DNA of 64,000 nucleotides from contig NZ_CP056030.1 of assembly GCF_013374995.1 (NCBI RefSeq), forward strand, positions 5,798,501 to 5,862,500, read 5' to 3'. Shown here piece by piece: positions 54,362 to 62,498 of this stretch. The notes under the pieces were generated by a model that worked only from the letters and a program-made list of their open reading frames with translations, had not been told where the DNA came from and ran no database searches. A program made the translations under genes and the position numbers. Source of the stretch: Pseudomonas eucalypticola (GTDB lineage Bacteria > Pseudomonadota > Gammaproteobacteria > Pseudomonadales > Pseudomonadaceae). Each line of letters starts with the position of its first letter. Within the stretch, counting starts at the first letter, position 1.

Positions 54362-54381
54362 TCGCTCCTTGAGGTGTTCAC

Positions 54382-55110
54382 ATGACTGGTCGTTTACTCG
54401 TCAGGGGCATGCTCGTCGGTCTGATCGCCGGCATCCTGGCTTTTGGCTTTGCCAAGGTGTTCGGTGAGCCCCAGGTTGACCGCGCCATCGCCTTCGAAGC
54501 AAGCATGTCGCACATGCACGGTGATGCCGAAGAACCCGAGCTGGTCAGCCGCGAGGTGCAAAGTACCTTCGGCCTGCTGACTGGCGTGGTGGTGTACAGC
54601 GTTTCCCTGGGTGGCATTTTCGCCCTGGTGTTCGCCTACTCCCTGGGCCGCATTGGCAAGGTTGGCCCGCGCGGCTTGTCGGCCTTGCTGGCCCTGGCTG
54701 CGTTCATGGTGCTGATCCTGGTACCGGAACTCAAATACCCGGCAAACCCGCCTTCGGTGGGCAACCCCGACACCATTGGCCTGCGCACTCAAGTGTATTT
54801 CCTGATGCTGCTGGTCTCGGTGGTCACCGCGGTGATAGCCATCAACGCCGCCCGCAAGCTCGTGGCCAGCCGTGGCCCCTGGGCCGGCGCCATCGCTGGC
54901 GTGGCGCTCTACCTGGTGATCATGGCCGTGGCCGGCTCGCTGTTCCCCGTGATCAACGAGGTTCCGGAGCACTTCTCGGCTGACGTGCTGTGGAAATTCC
55001 GCACCTCGTCGCTGGGTATTCAGGTGGTGCTGTGGACCAGCATCGGCCTGATCTTCGGGCCGGTGGCCGAGCGCCTGTTGAACCCGGCGCCGCGCCGCGT
55101 GCGTGCCTGA
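54382..55110 (+). CDS. cbtA: CbtA family cobalt transporter subunit
   Basis: 242 residues with about six membrane helices. The first helix is LLVRGMLVGLIAGILAFGFAKVFGEP. A His/Met-rich segment SMSHMHGDAEEPE follows, a plausible metal-entry site. Later helices include VNEVPEHFSADVLWKFR before the last two. Predicted cobalt permease, known from genome context and riboswitch control rather than detailed biochemistry. A strong terminator follows. Confidence 0.92.
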   Translation: MTGRLLVRGMLVGLIAGILAFGFAKVFGEPQVDRAIAFEASMSHMHGDAEEPELVSREVQSTFGLLTGVVVYSVSLGGIFALVFAYSLGRIGKVGPRGLSALLALAAFMVLILVPELKYPANPPSVGNPDTIGLRTQVYFLMLLVSVVTAVIAINAARKLVASRGPWAGAIAGVALYLVIMAVAGSLFPVINEVPEHFSADVLWKFRTSSLGIQVVLWTSIGLIFGPVAERLLNPAPRRVRA

Positions 55111-55124
55111 GCCACCCTTGGCCA

Positions 55125-55154
55125 AAAGAACCGCGCCCAGGCGCGGTTTTTTTT
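55125..55154 (+). terminator. Terminator after cbtA
   Basis: An 8-bp stem (AACCGCGC / GCGCGGTT) with a 4-nt loop is followed by a run of eight T. Confidence 0.93.
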
Positions 55155-55302
55155 GGCCGCGCGATGACACCTGCTGACACCATGCCCGGCCCCTGGACAG
55201 TGGGCCGATTAGCTGCCTTAATCGCGCACGACCTGTACCGGTTGCCGAGGTCAGGGCGCATTGCGCGCTGCCCGATCAACCTGCCCACGCGCGAGCCAAC
55301 CC

Positions 55303-55764
55303 GTGACTGACACCCGTACCCTGCCCCTGGATGAAATCGACCGCCAGCTCATCGCCGCCTTGCAGATCAATGCCCGCGAAAGCGTGGCCGTGCTCGCCCG
55401 CCAGCTGGGCATCGCCCGTACCACCGTGACCTCGCGCCTGGCGCGCCTGGAAAAAGCCAAAGTCATCACCGGCTACGGCGTGCGGCTGGGCCAGCGCCTC
55501 GCCGACGGTGGCCTGCAGGCCTATGTGGGCATCACCGTGCAGCCGCGTTCGGGCAAGGAAGTGGTACGCCGCCTCAGCGCGATGGGCCAGGTGCAGCAGT
55601 TGTGCGCGGTCAGCGGCGAGTTCGACTACGTGGCCTGGCTGCGCACCGAGTCACCGGAACAACTGGACCAGTTGCTGGACCAGATCGGTAGCGTCGACGG
55701 GGTGGAGAAAACCACCACCTCTATTATCTTGAGCAGCAAAGTGGACCGCGGCCAGTCATTTTGA
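55303..55764 (+). CDS. Lrp/AsnC-family transcriptional regulator
   Basis: 153 residues from a GTG at 55303 (VTDTRTLPLDEIDRQLIAAL). The N-terminal winged helix has ARQLGIARTTVTSRLARLEKAKVI; the C-terminal RAM ligand-binding domain has VRRLSAMGQVQQLCAVSGEFDYV. Lrp-type regulators sense amino acids. The next genes are davB and davA, so a role in lysine catabolism is likely. The start is not certain; no ATG in this frame fits the family N-terminus better. Confidence 0.88.
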   Translation: MTDTRTLPLDEIDRQLIAALQINARESVAVLARQLGIARTTVTSRLARLEKAKVITGYGVRLGQRLADGGLQAYVGITVQPRSGKEVVRRLSAMGQVQQLCAVSGEFDYVAWLRTESPEQLDQLLDQIGSVDGVEKTTTSIILSSKVDRGQSF

Positions 55765-55865
55765 CGCGAAAGCTCGTCACTCTGCAGCGGTACATGTCAT
55801 TACGACGACACTCTGTGCCTTAATAACGGCAACGGCTCTCCCTAAAATGGCTGGCACCCCTTTCC

Positions 55866-55871
55866 TATACT
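55866..55871 (+). promoter_or_regulatory. Candidate -10 box for davB
   Basis: TATACT lies 37 nt before the davB start. No good -35 is seen (TAAAAT at 17 nt spacing), consistent with an activator-dependent promoter. The rest of the 143-nt Lrp-davB gap shows no clear operator palindrome. Confidence 0.35.
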
Positions 55872-55907
55872 GAAAGCTCCGCTCAGTAGCCGCCCATAAG
55901 GCCCGCC

Positions 55908-57590
55908 ATGACTCAGCACAACCGCCACCCCGCCGACGGCAAGAAGCCCATCACCATTTTCGGCCCGGACTTTCCGTTCGCCTTCGACGACTGGATCGAG
56001 CACCCGGCGGGCCTGGGCATGATTCCCGCGGAAAACCATGGCGCCGAAGTTGCCATCGTGGGCGCGGGTATCGCCGGCCTGGTAGCGGCGTATGAGCTCA
56101 TGAAACTAGGACTCAAACCCGTACTGTACGAAGCCTCGAAGATGGGCGGGCGCCTGCGCTCGCAGGCCTTCGAAGGCACCGACGGTATCGTCGCCGAGCT
56201 GGGCGGCATGCGCTTTCCGGTATCGTCCACGGCGTTCTACCACTACGTGGACAAGCTCGGCCTGGAAACCCGCCCCTTTCCCAACCCGCTGACAGCCGCT
56301 TCCGGCAGCACGGTCATCGACCTGGAAGGCGAGACCTACTACGCCCGCACCCTCAGCGACCTGCCAGCCCTGTTCCAGGAGGTGGCCGACGCCTGGGCCG
56401 ACGCCCTGGAGGCCGGTGCCCAGTTCAGCGAGATCCAGCAGGCCATCCGCGACCGCGACGTGCCGCGCCTGAAGTCGCTGTGGAACACCCTGGTACCGCT
56501 GTGGGACGACCGCACGTTCTACGATTTCGTCGCCACCTCCAAGGCGTTCGCCAAGCTCTCGTTCCACCACCGCGAAGTGTTTGGGCAGGTCGGCTTCGGC
56601 ACCGGCGGTTGGGACTCGGACTTTCCCAACTCGATGCTGGAGATCCTGCGGGTGGTGATGACCAACTGCGACGACCACCAGCACCTGGTCGTCGGGGGTG
56701 TCGGGCAGGTCCCCGAAGGCATCTGGCGCCATGTGCCGGAAAAATGCGCCCACTGGCCTGCCGGTACCAGCCTCAGCTCCCTGCACCATGGCGCGCCCCG
56801 CTCGGGCGTGAAGAAAATTGCCCGCGCCGCCGACGGCCGCTTCGCCGTCACCGACAACTGGGGCGATACCCGCCACTATGCTGCCGTGCTCGCCACCTGC
56901 CAGAGCTGGCTGCTGACCACCCAGATCGAGTGCGAAGAGTCACTGTTTTCGCAAAAAATGTGGATGGCCCTGGACCGTACGCGCTACATGCAGTCCTCGA
57001 AGACCTTCGTGATGGTCGACCGGCCCTTCTGGAAGGACAAGCGCCCCGACAACGGCCGCGATACCTTGAGCATGACCTTGACCGACCGCCTGACCCGCGG
57101 CACCTACCTGTTCGACAATGGCGATGACAAACCCGGGGTCATCTGCCTGTCCTATTCGTGGATGAGCGATGCCCTGAAGATGCTGCCGCACCCAGTGGAA
57201 AAACGCGTGAAGCTGGCCCTGGACGCCCTGAAGAAAATCTACCCGGACGTGGATATCGCTGGCCATATCATCGGTGACCCGATCACCGTGTCGTGGGAAG
57301 CCGACCCGTATTTCCTGGGGGCCTTCAAAGGCGCCCTGCCCGGCCACTACCGCTACAACCAGCGCATGTACGCGCACTTCATGCAACACGACATGCCGGA
57401 CGACCAGCGTGGCATCTTCATTGCTGGCGACGACGTGTCGTGGACCCCGGCCTGGGTCGAGGGCGCCGTGCAAACCTCGCTGAACGCCGTGTGGGGCATC
57501 ATGAAACACTTCGGGGGCCGCTGCCACGCCGAGAACCCAGGCCCCGGGGACGTCTTTCACGAGATTGGCCCCATCGCCCTGGCCGAATAA
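55908..57590 (+). CDS. davB: L-lysine 2-monooxygenase (FAD flavoprotein)
   Basis: 560 residues, the known length of the P. putida enzyme. It oxidatively decarboxylates L-lysine to 5-aminovaleramide with O2. The FAD site VAIVGAGIAGLVAAYELMK is at about residues 48-66, and VLYEASKMGGRLRS is the ADP-ribose segment. ELGGMRFPVSSTAFYHY is the amine-oxidase family motif near residue 95, and IFIAGDDVSWTPAWVEGAVQ is the C-terminal flavin contact. The related Trp 2-monooxygenases share this fold, but pairing with davA 9 nt downstream supports lysine. AAGG precedes the ATG. Confidence 0.94.
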   Translation: MTQHNRHPADGKKPITIFGPDFPFAFDDWIEHPAGLGMIPAENHGAEVAIVGAGIAGLVAAYELMKLGLKPVLYEASKMGGRLRSQAFEGTDGIVAELGGMRFPVSSTAFYHYVDKLGLETRPFPNPLTAASGSTVIDLEGETYYARTLSDLPALFQEVADAWADALEAGAQFSEIQQAIRDRDVPRLKSLWNTLVPLWDDRTFYDFVATSKAFAKLSFHHREVFGQVGFGTGGWDSDFPNSMLEILRVVMTNCDDHQHLVVGGVGQVPEGIWRHVPEKCAHWPAGTSLSSLHHGAPRSGVKKIARAADGRFAVTDNWGDTRHYAAVLATCQSWLLTTQIECEESLFSQKMWMALDRTRYMQSSKTFVMVDRPFWKDKRPDNGRDTLSMTLTDRLTRGTYLFDNGDDKPGVICLSYSWMSDALKMLPHPVEKRVKLALDALKKIYPDVDIAGHIIGDPITVSWEADPYFLGAFKGALPGHYRYNQRMYAHFMQHDMPDDQRGIFIAGDDVSWTPAWVEGAVQTSLNAVWGIMKHFGGRCHAENPGPGDVFHEIGPIALAE

Positions 57591-57599
57591 GGAGCCACC

Positions 57600-58400
57600 A
57601 TGAAAATCGCGCTTTGCCAATGCGAGCCACAACCGCTGGCGGTCGTCGACAACCTGGCGCGCCTGCAAGCCCAGGTGCGCCAGGCCAAGGCCCAGGGCGC
57701 AGCCCTGGTGGTATTTCCGGAGATGTTCCTGACCGGCTACGACATCGGCCCGGATGCCGTACAGCGCCTGGCAGAAACCGCCAACGGCCCGTCTGCCCAC
57801 GTGATCGCCGGCATAGCCGAGGCCCACGACATGGCTATCGCCTACGGCTACCCCGAGCGTGGCGCGGATGGGCAGGTATACAACAGCGCCCAGCTGTTCG
57901 ATGCCCGCGGCATCAGCCTGCTCAACTACCGCAAGACCCACCTGTTCGGCGAACTCGACCATCGCCTGTTCAGCCCGGGGGGCGATGATTTTCCTGTGGT
58001 AGAACTCAATGGCTGGAAGGTCGGGGTGCTGATCTGCTACGACATCGAATTCCCGGAAGCTGCTCGGCGGCTGGCCCTCGGCGGCGCCGAACTGATCCTG
58101 GTACCCACCGCCAATATGCTGCCATTCGAGTTTGTCGCCCAAGTGACGGTACGCAGCCGTGCATTCGAAAACCAGTGCTACCTGGGGTACGCCAATTACT
58201 GCGGCGCTGAAGGCAGCCTGCGCTACTGTGGCTTGAGCAGCATCGTGGGGGCCGATGGCAACGTGCTCGCAATCGCGGGCGCAGAGCCCTCGCTGTTGTT
58301 TGCGCAGCTGTCTCGCAAAGGGCTGGGCACCGTGCGCGCCGCCTACGACTATCTGCGCGATAGGCGCGCCGAACTGTATCGGCCAATTTGCGAAAAATAG
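57600..58400 (+). CDS. davA: 5-aminovaleramide amidohydrolase (delta-aminovaleramidase)
   Basis: 266 residues of the nitrilase superfamily. The catalytic triad is recognisable: Glu in VFPEMFLTGYD, Lys in NYRKTHLFGELDH, and Cys in VGVLICYDIEFPE. It removes ammonia from 5-aminovaleramide to give 5-aminovalerate, the second step of the aminovalerate route of lysine degradation, following DavB. GGAG lies 6 nt before the ATG, and a strong terminator follows. Confidence 0.94.
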   Translation: MKIALCQCEPQPLAVVDNLARLQAQVRQAKAQGAALVVFPEMFLTGYDIGPDAVQRLAETANGPSAHVIAGIAEAHDMAIAYGYPERGADGQVYNSAQLFDARGISLLNYRKTHLFGELDHRLFSPGGDDFPVVELNGWKVGVLICYDIEFPEAARRLALGGAELILVPTANMLPFEFVAQVTVRSRAFENQCYLGYANYCGAEGSLRYCGLSSIVGADGNVLAIAGAEPSLLFAQLSRKGLGTVRAAYDYLRDRRAELYRPICEK

Positions 58401-58419
58401 TCAATATTCCGCCAATGAC

Positions 58420-58450
58420 GAAGCCCTCACTTTGAGGGCTTCATTTTTTT
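58420..58450 (+). terminator. Terminator after davA
   Basis: A perfect 10-bp stem (GAAGCCCTCA / TGAGGGCTTC) with a 3-nt loop is followed by A and seven T. Confidence 0.95.
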
Positions 58451-58695
58451 GGCGTCGGTATTTATTCCGCCCTTCGTCGTAGCGTCTACCCCCCTGAAAC
58501 CCCCGCCGCGTGCCGCCCCCAGCAAATACGGGGGCGCTGTGCCAGTAACGCGGCAAAAATGTGCCAGCGCGCCATAAAACCGTGAAGAAGTGATCCGATC
58601 TGCAGCGTCAACTTTTCAACTTCCTTGTTTTTCAACGGGTTATATAGCTGGAAAGGGTATAAAACGCCTCGCCGCGTTTTTTTTGACAAAAGCGA

Positions 58696-58724
58696 TTGAC
58701 AGCCTGCCGAAGACAGTCGATATA
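58696..58724 (+). promoter_or_regulatory. Candidate promoter of the polysaccharide operon
   Basis: A consensus -35 TTGACA (58696-58701), a 17-nt spacer, then GATATA (58719-58724). Transcription would begin near 58731, about 175 nt before the ops-like element and 320 nt before the first gene. A second TTGACA at 58867-58872 lacks a convincing -10. Confidence 0.5.
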
Positions 58725-58886
58725 TCTCTCTACCCGGCGCCAATAACGGCTGGGTCGAGCCACAACACAGAGTGCGGCCGATTAGCAGTCCGGTAGTAAT
58801 TGATAAAACCTGCCAACACTTACTTTTACTGTTCTGGCTCGATTTTTTATCGGGTCTGTATGGGTTTTGACAGAGTAATTCGCAAT

Positions 58887-58917
58887 TAGCTTGTTACGAC
58901 GAGCGGGCGGTAGCTTT
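58887..58917 (+). promoter_or_regulatory. JUMPstart/ops-like element
   Basis: GGCGGTAGCTT (58906-58916) matches the ops consensus GGCGGTAGCnT at every defined base. Upstream, TAGCTTGTTA (58887-58896) matches TAGCTGTTA of the longer JUMPstart sequence with one inserted base. In enterics, ops pauses RNA polymerase and recruits RfaH, which lets polymerase read through long LPS, capsule and exopolysaccharide operons. Its place in the 5' leader of a wzx-type operon, about 140 nt before the first gene, is the expected one. Confidence 0.75.
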
Positions 58918-59054
58918 GTCCCTCACAAAACACTTTCACATGACCCGAATGGGCCGCCCCCTGCGGTAGCCATGCCGCGAAAAAGTGTGAAGAACAATTA
59001 AGCGTCGATGTCCTGCCTTCGCGACCCTTCCTCAAACGCAGCGAGTTTGTTGCC

Positions 59055-59825
59055 ATGTCGCCACTGATTTCGATTGACGAAAACACCTCCGCCCGCCTGG
59101 TCCATGACATGAACCATCAGGGCTTCGCCACCTTGGAAAACGCCCTCTCAGAGGACGCGCTTGGCAACCTGCGCGCCTATGTCGAAGAGCAGGCCGCCCG
59201 CCACAATAACCAGTACTTCGCCTATCACGGCTACCCGGCGCTGGCCGGCAGCGCCCTGGCGGCATTGGGAAAAACTCCTGAATTCAAGGAGTTGCTGTCG
59301 CGCATGCACAAGCAGGGTAATGGCCACGACGCGCCCAGCGACGAAATTTTTCCAGTGCTGCGTTGTGTGCAGGGCGGCAGCGGGCGCAAGGAGTCCAACG
59401 CCTTTCACTACGACGCCACGGTGCTCACCATGCTGGTGCCGATCTTCACCCCCCAGGAAGGCGAACTACGTGGCGACCTGATTCTGTTCCCCAACCTGCG
59501 TCGCGTACGCCGTTGGGTACTGGTCAACGTGATTGAAAAAGCGCTATTCCAGAATGCACTTTGCAGAAAGTTCCTAAGTGCCTGTATTGATCGAAAATTA
59601 TTAAAGCCTGCAACACTAAGCGTTGTGCCCGGCAACGTCTATTTCTTCTGGGGTTATCGCTCGCTGCATGCCAACCAGCCCTGCGATCCGGCGTTCAGGC
59701 GGGCCACCGCGTTATATCATTACGGCGATCCCCACGCCGGTAGCCTGGTGACTCGCTGGATATTGAAACTCAATCAACGGCGCGCCCGAAAAGTTGTCGC
59801 CCGCACCGACGCCCCCCTTTCCTGA
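59055..59825 (+). CDS. 2-oxoglutarate/Fe(II) dioxygenase-like protein (PhyH-like), function unknown
   Basis: 256 residues. The likely metal triad is H118 and D120 (FHYD) and H205 (SLHANQPC), with R216 (AFRRATALYHYGD) placed where the 2-oxoglutarate-binding arginine sits in this superfamily. Between them are hydrophobic strands TVLTMLVPIF and SVVPGNVYFFWGYRS. It has no membrane helix or signal peptide. As the first gene of a polysaccharide operon it may hydroxylate or otherwise modify a sugar or carrier, but no substrate can be named. Codons 155-190 are clearly AT-richer than the neighbouring genes, a sign of transfer. Confidence 0.6.
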   Translation: MSPLISIDENTSARLVHDMNHQGFATLENALSEDALGNLRAYVEEQAARHNNQYFAYHGYPALAGSALAALGKTPEFKELLSRMHKQGNGHDAPSDEIFPVLRCVQGGSGRKESNAFHYDATVLTMLVPIFTPQEGELRGDLILFPNLRRVRRWVLVNVIEKALFQNALCRKFLSACIDRKLLKPATLSVVPGNVYFFWGYRSLHANQPCDPAFRRATALYHYGDPHAGSLVTRWILKLNQRRARKVVARTDAPLS

Positions 59826-59867
59826 GTACGCCTCGAGGCCCCTGCGGCCATTGCCGGGAGATGCACC

Positions 59868-60977
59868 ATGATCAACGTGACCAAGTCTTATCTGGGCAAC
59901 ATCGACAAGTTCAAGGCGTACGTGGACATGATCTACGCCTCGCACTGGATGACCAACCACGGCCCCCTGTGTTGCGAGCTGGAGGAGCGCCTCAAGGAAC
60001 ACCTGGGGGTACGCAACCTGATCCTCACCAACAACGGCACCCTGGCACTGCAAGTGGCTTACCGGGCATTGGGCCTGAGCGGCAGCGCGGTCACCACCCC
60101 CTTCAGCTTCGTCGCCACCAGCAGCACCTTGCAGTGGGAAGGGATTCGCCCGGTGTTCGCCGATATCGACCCGCGGACCTGGAACATCGACCCCGAGCAG
60201 ATCGAGTCGCGCATCGGCTCCGACACTAGCGCCATCGTTGCCACCCATGTGTTTGGCAACCCCTGCGCCGTGGAACGTATCGAAGCCATCGCCAAGCGTC
60301 GCAACCTCAAGGTCGTCTACGACGGCGCCCATGCCTTTGGTGTGCGCCATGCCGGGCAGTCGGTGTACAACTGGGGCGATGCCAGCACCTTGAGTTTCCA
60401 CGCCACCAAGCTGTTCCACACCATCGAAGGTGGCGCCATCGTGACCCAGGACGATGACCTGGCCCGCGAGGTACGCAAGCTGTGCAATTTCGGCATCACC
60501 GGCGTGGACCGTATCGAAGGGTTGGGCACCAACGCCAAGCTGAATGAATTTTCTTCGGCCATGGGCCTGTGCGTACTGGACGACATCGAGCACATCTTCG
60601 AACAGCGTGCCGAGATGGGTCACTACTACGAGCAGCGCCTGAGCGGCCATTTCGACCTGCAGGGCGTACACGACGGCGACGAAATCAACTACAGCTACTT
60701 CCCGGTGGGCCTGCTCAACCAGGCCGAGGCCCTGGCCGTGCGGGACGCGCTGCAGGAGCAGGACATCAACCCGCGCCGCTATTTCTACCCGTCGCTGGAC
60801 ACCCTGGACTACCTGCAACCCCAGGCCGCCCAACCCCATTCCCGCGGCCTGAGCCAGCGCATCCTGTGCCTGCCCATTTACCCGGGCCTGGCTCGCGACA
60901 TTCAGGACAAGGTCATCGACACCCTGCTGCGCCAGCGCGAGAAGCCCCAGGACACTTCACTCGCGCATGCGGTGTAA
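59868..60977 (+). CDS. DegT/DnrJ/EryC1/StrS-family sugar aminotransferase
   Basis: 369 residues of the PLP-dependent sugar aminotransferase family (WecE/VioA-like). The PLP lysine is K181 in SFHATKLFHTIEGGAI, and the conserved aspartate is D152 in YDGAHAFGV. NNGTLALQVAYRAL is the phosphate-binding segment. It would aminate a nucleotide-linked keto-sugar, often dTDP-4-keto-6-deoxyglucose, giving an amino-deoxy-sugar for the polymer. It starts 42 nt after the oxygenase-like gene and 3 nt before the flippase. Confidence 0.88.
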   Translation: MINVTKSYLGNIDKFKAYVDMIYASHWMTNHGPLCCELEERLKEHLGVRNLILTNNGTLALQVAYRALGLSGSAVTTPFSFVATSSTLQWEGIRPVFADIDPRTWNIDPEQIESRIGSDTSAIVATHVFGNPCAVERIEAIAKRRNLKVVYDGAHAFGVRHAGQSVYNWGDASTLSFHATKLFHTIEGGAIVTQDDDLAREVRKLCNFGITGVDRIEGLGTNAKLNEFSSAMGLCVLDDIEHIFEQRAEMGHYYEQRLSGHFDLQGVHDGDEINYSYFPVGLLNQAEALAVRDALQEQDINPRRYFYPSLDTLDYLQPQAAQPHSRGLSQRILCLPIYPGLARDIQDKVIDTLLRQREKPQDTSLAHAV

Positions 60978-60980
60978 CGC

Positions 60981-62498
60981 ATGAAAAAGCTTTCGGTGGT
61001 TCACAACACCACCATCAGCTACCTGGGGCAGGCCTACACGCTGCTGGTGGGTATTCTGATCATGCCGTTCTACCTCGGTCACCTGGGCGCCGAGGTGTAT
61101 GGCCTGATTGGTTTCTACGCAGTGCTGCAGGCCTGGCTGACACTGCTGGACGCGGGCATGTCGCCGTCGCTGGTGCGCGAGATCGCGCACCACCAGGGCA
61201 GCGCCCGGCAGCTGCGCAAGTCGGGGTGGTTGCTGCGCTCCTTCGAGCTGATTTTCGTGCCCCTGGCGCTGGTGTGCGTGCTGGGGGTGTGGCTGGCCAG
61301 CCCCTGGATCGCCGGGCAATGGCTCAACGCACAGCACCTGGCGCCGCAGACCCTGGCCCACTGTGTAGCCCTGATGGGGGTGATGGTCGCCCTCAGGCTC
61401 TACGCCACCCTGTACAAGAGTGGCCTGCAAGGCCTGGAACTGCATGCCTGGCTCAATGCGGCCAATGTGCTGATCGCCACCCTGCGCTATTTCGGCGGCC
61501 TGGCCCTGGTGGCATGGGTGTCCCAGGACCCGATCGTGTTCTTCCAGTTTCAGGTGGCCGTGGCCTTGCTGGAAACGCTGATCTTCGCTGTGAAGGCCTG
61601 GCGCATGCTGCCGGCGCCCCACTGGTACAGCGGCTTCAATCAGGCCTTGATAAAGCCGGTATTGCCCTTCGCCGCCAGCCTGTCGCTCAGCTCGGTGTTG
61701 TGGATACTGCTGACACAGCTGGACAAGGTGCTGCTGTCCTCGCACCTGACCCTCAAGGACTACGGCTACTTTTCCCTGGTGGCGCTGATCAGCACCGGCA
61801 TCATCATGCTGATCAACCCCCTGGTGCAGACCTTGCTGCCGCGCATGACCGCCCTGATGGCAGAAGGGCGCGATGCCGACATGCGTCGCCTTTACCTGGA
61901 CGCGCACCGCTTCATCGCCACTTTCATCGTGCCACTGTCAGCGGTTATCGCCCTGCATGGTGATGCCCTGGTCTTCGCCTGGAGCGGCGACCGCGCCGCG
62001 GCCCACTGGGTGGGGCCCGTACTGTTCTGGTACGCGCTGGGCAGCGGGATCCTGAGTTTGAGCGGCTTTCAGTTTTACCTCCAATACGCCTATGGCCGCG
62101 TGCACTTGCACCTCTGGTACAGCCTGGCTTCGGCCGTGGTGACCGTTCCAGTGCTGGTGGTGGCCGTGCAGTTCCATGGCGCGCTGGGTGCCGCGATCGC
62201 CTGGTTTGCCCTGCGCCTGGTGTCGTTTGCCTTCTGGCCAGCGTTCATCCACCGCCGCCTGGCACCAGGGCTGCACCGCCAGTGGCTGCACGACGTGCTG
62301 CGCATCAGCCTGATGAGCGCACTGGGGCTGGCAGTGACCCAGCCCCTGGTACAGGCCATGGCCGGCGACAACCGTTTGCAGACCTTCCTGGCCCTGGCCC
62401 TCTGCGGCCTGATCAGCCTGTTGTTGGTCGCCGGCAGCCACCGGCCCTCGCTGCAACGTGTCCTTCTCATCTTCAACCGTGTGAGCGCGCAACGATGA
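60981..62498 (+). CDS. Polysaccharide flippase, Wzx/MATE-like
   Basis: 505 residues with about 12-14 membrane helices and few charged loops. The N-terminus NTTISYLGQAYTLLVGILIMPFYL followed by LGAEVYGLIGFYAVLQAWLTLLDAGM is typical of the polysaccharide-transport (PST) family, which flips undecaprenyl-linked repeat units. Location next to a sugar aminotransferase and a glycosyltransferase supports Wzx. A Wzy polymerase has not yet appeared inside the window. The stop overlaps the glycosyltransferase start by 4 nt (ATGA). Confidence 0.88.
   Translation: MKKLSVVHNTTISYLGQAYTLLVGILIMPFYLGHLGAEVYGLIGFYAVLQAWLTLLDAGMSPSLVREIAHHQGSARQLRKSGWLLRSFELIFVPLALVCVLGVWLASPWIAGQWLNAQHLAPQTLAHCVALMGVMVALRLYATLYKSGLQGLELHAWLNAANVLIATLRYFGGLALVAWVSQDPIVFFQFQVAVALLETLIFAVKAWRMLPAPHWYSGFNQALIKPVLPFAASLSLSSVLWILLTQLDKVLLSSHLTLKDYGYFSLVALISTGIIMLINPLVQTLLPRMTALMAEGRDADMRRLYLDAHRFIATFIVPLSAVIALHGDALVFAWSGDRAAAHWVGPVLFWYALGSGILSLSGFQFYLQYAYGRVHLHLWYSLASAVVTVPVLVVAVQFHGALGAAIAWFALRLVSFAFWPAFIHRRLAPGLHRQWLHDVLRISLMSALGLAVTQPLVQAMAGDNRLQTFLALALCGLISLLLVAGSHRPSLQRVLLIFNRVSAQR

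Larger units (their letters stand above)
58451..59054 (+). other. Long AT-richer leader of the polysaccharide cluster
   Basis: About 600 nt without a supported gene. Base composition is lower in G+C than the core genome on either side, with runs such as TTTTTTTTGAC and ATATATC. It contains a candidate promoter, a JUMPstart/ops-like element (both annotated separately) and a second GCGGTAGC at 58963-58970. Short open frames here (for example 58590-58796) show no sign of being coding. Confidence 0.7.

Noticed and set aside
55852..55866. Sigma-54 promoter for davB (TGGCAC)
   Set aside because: The -24-like TGGCAC is present, but the bases at the -12 position are CT instead of the invariant GC.
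58590..58796. Small forward open frame of 68 codons in the polysaccharide leader
   Set aside because: It overlaps the promoter-like and AT-rich leader elements, lacks a ribosome site and has no coding-type composition.
58867..58895. Promoter with TTGACA at 58867
   Set aside because: The -10 position reads CTTGTT, and a start there would place the ops-like element within a few bases of +1, too early for RfaH-type action.
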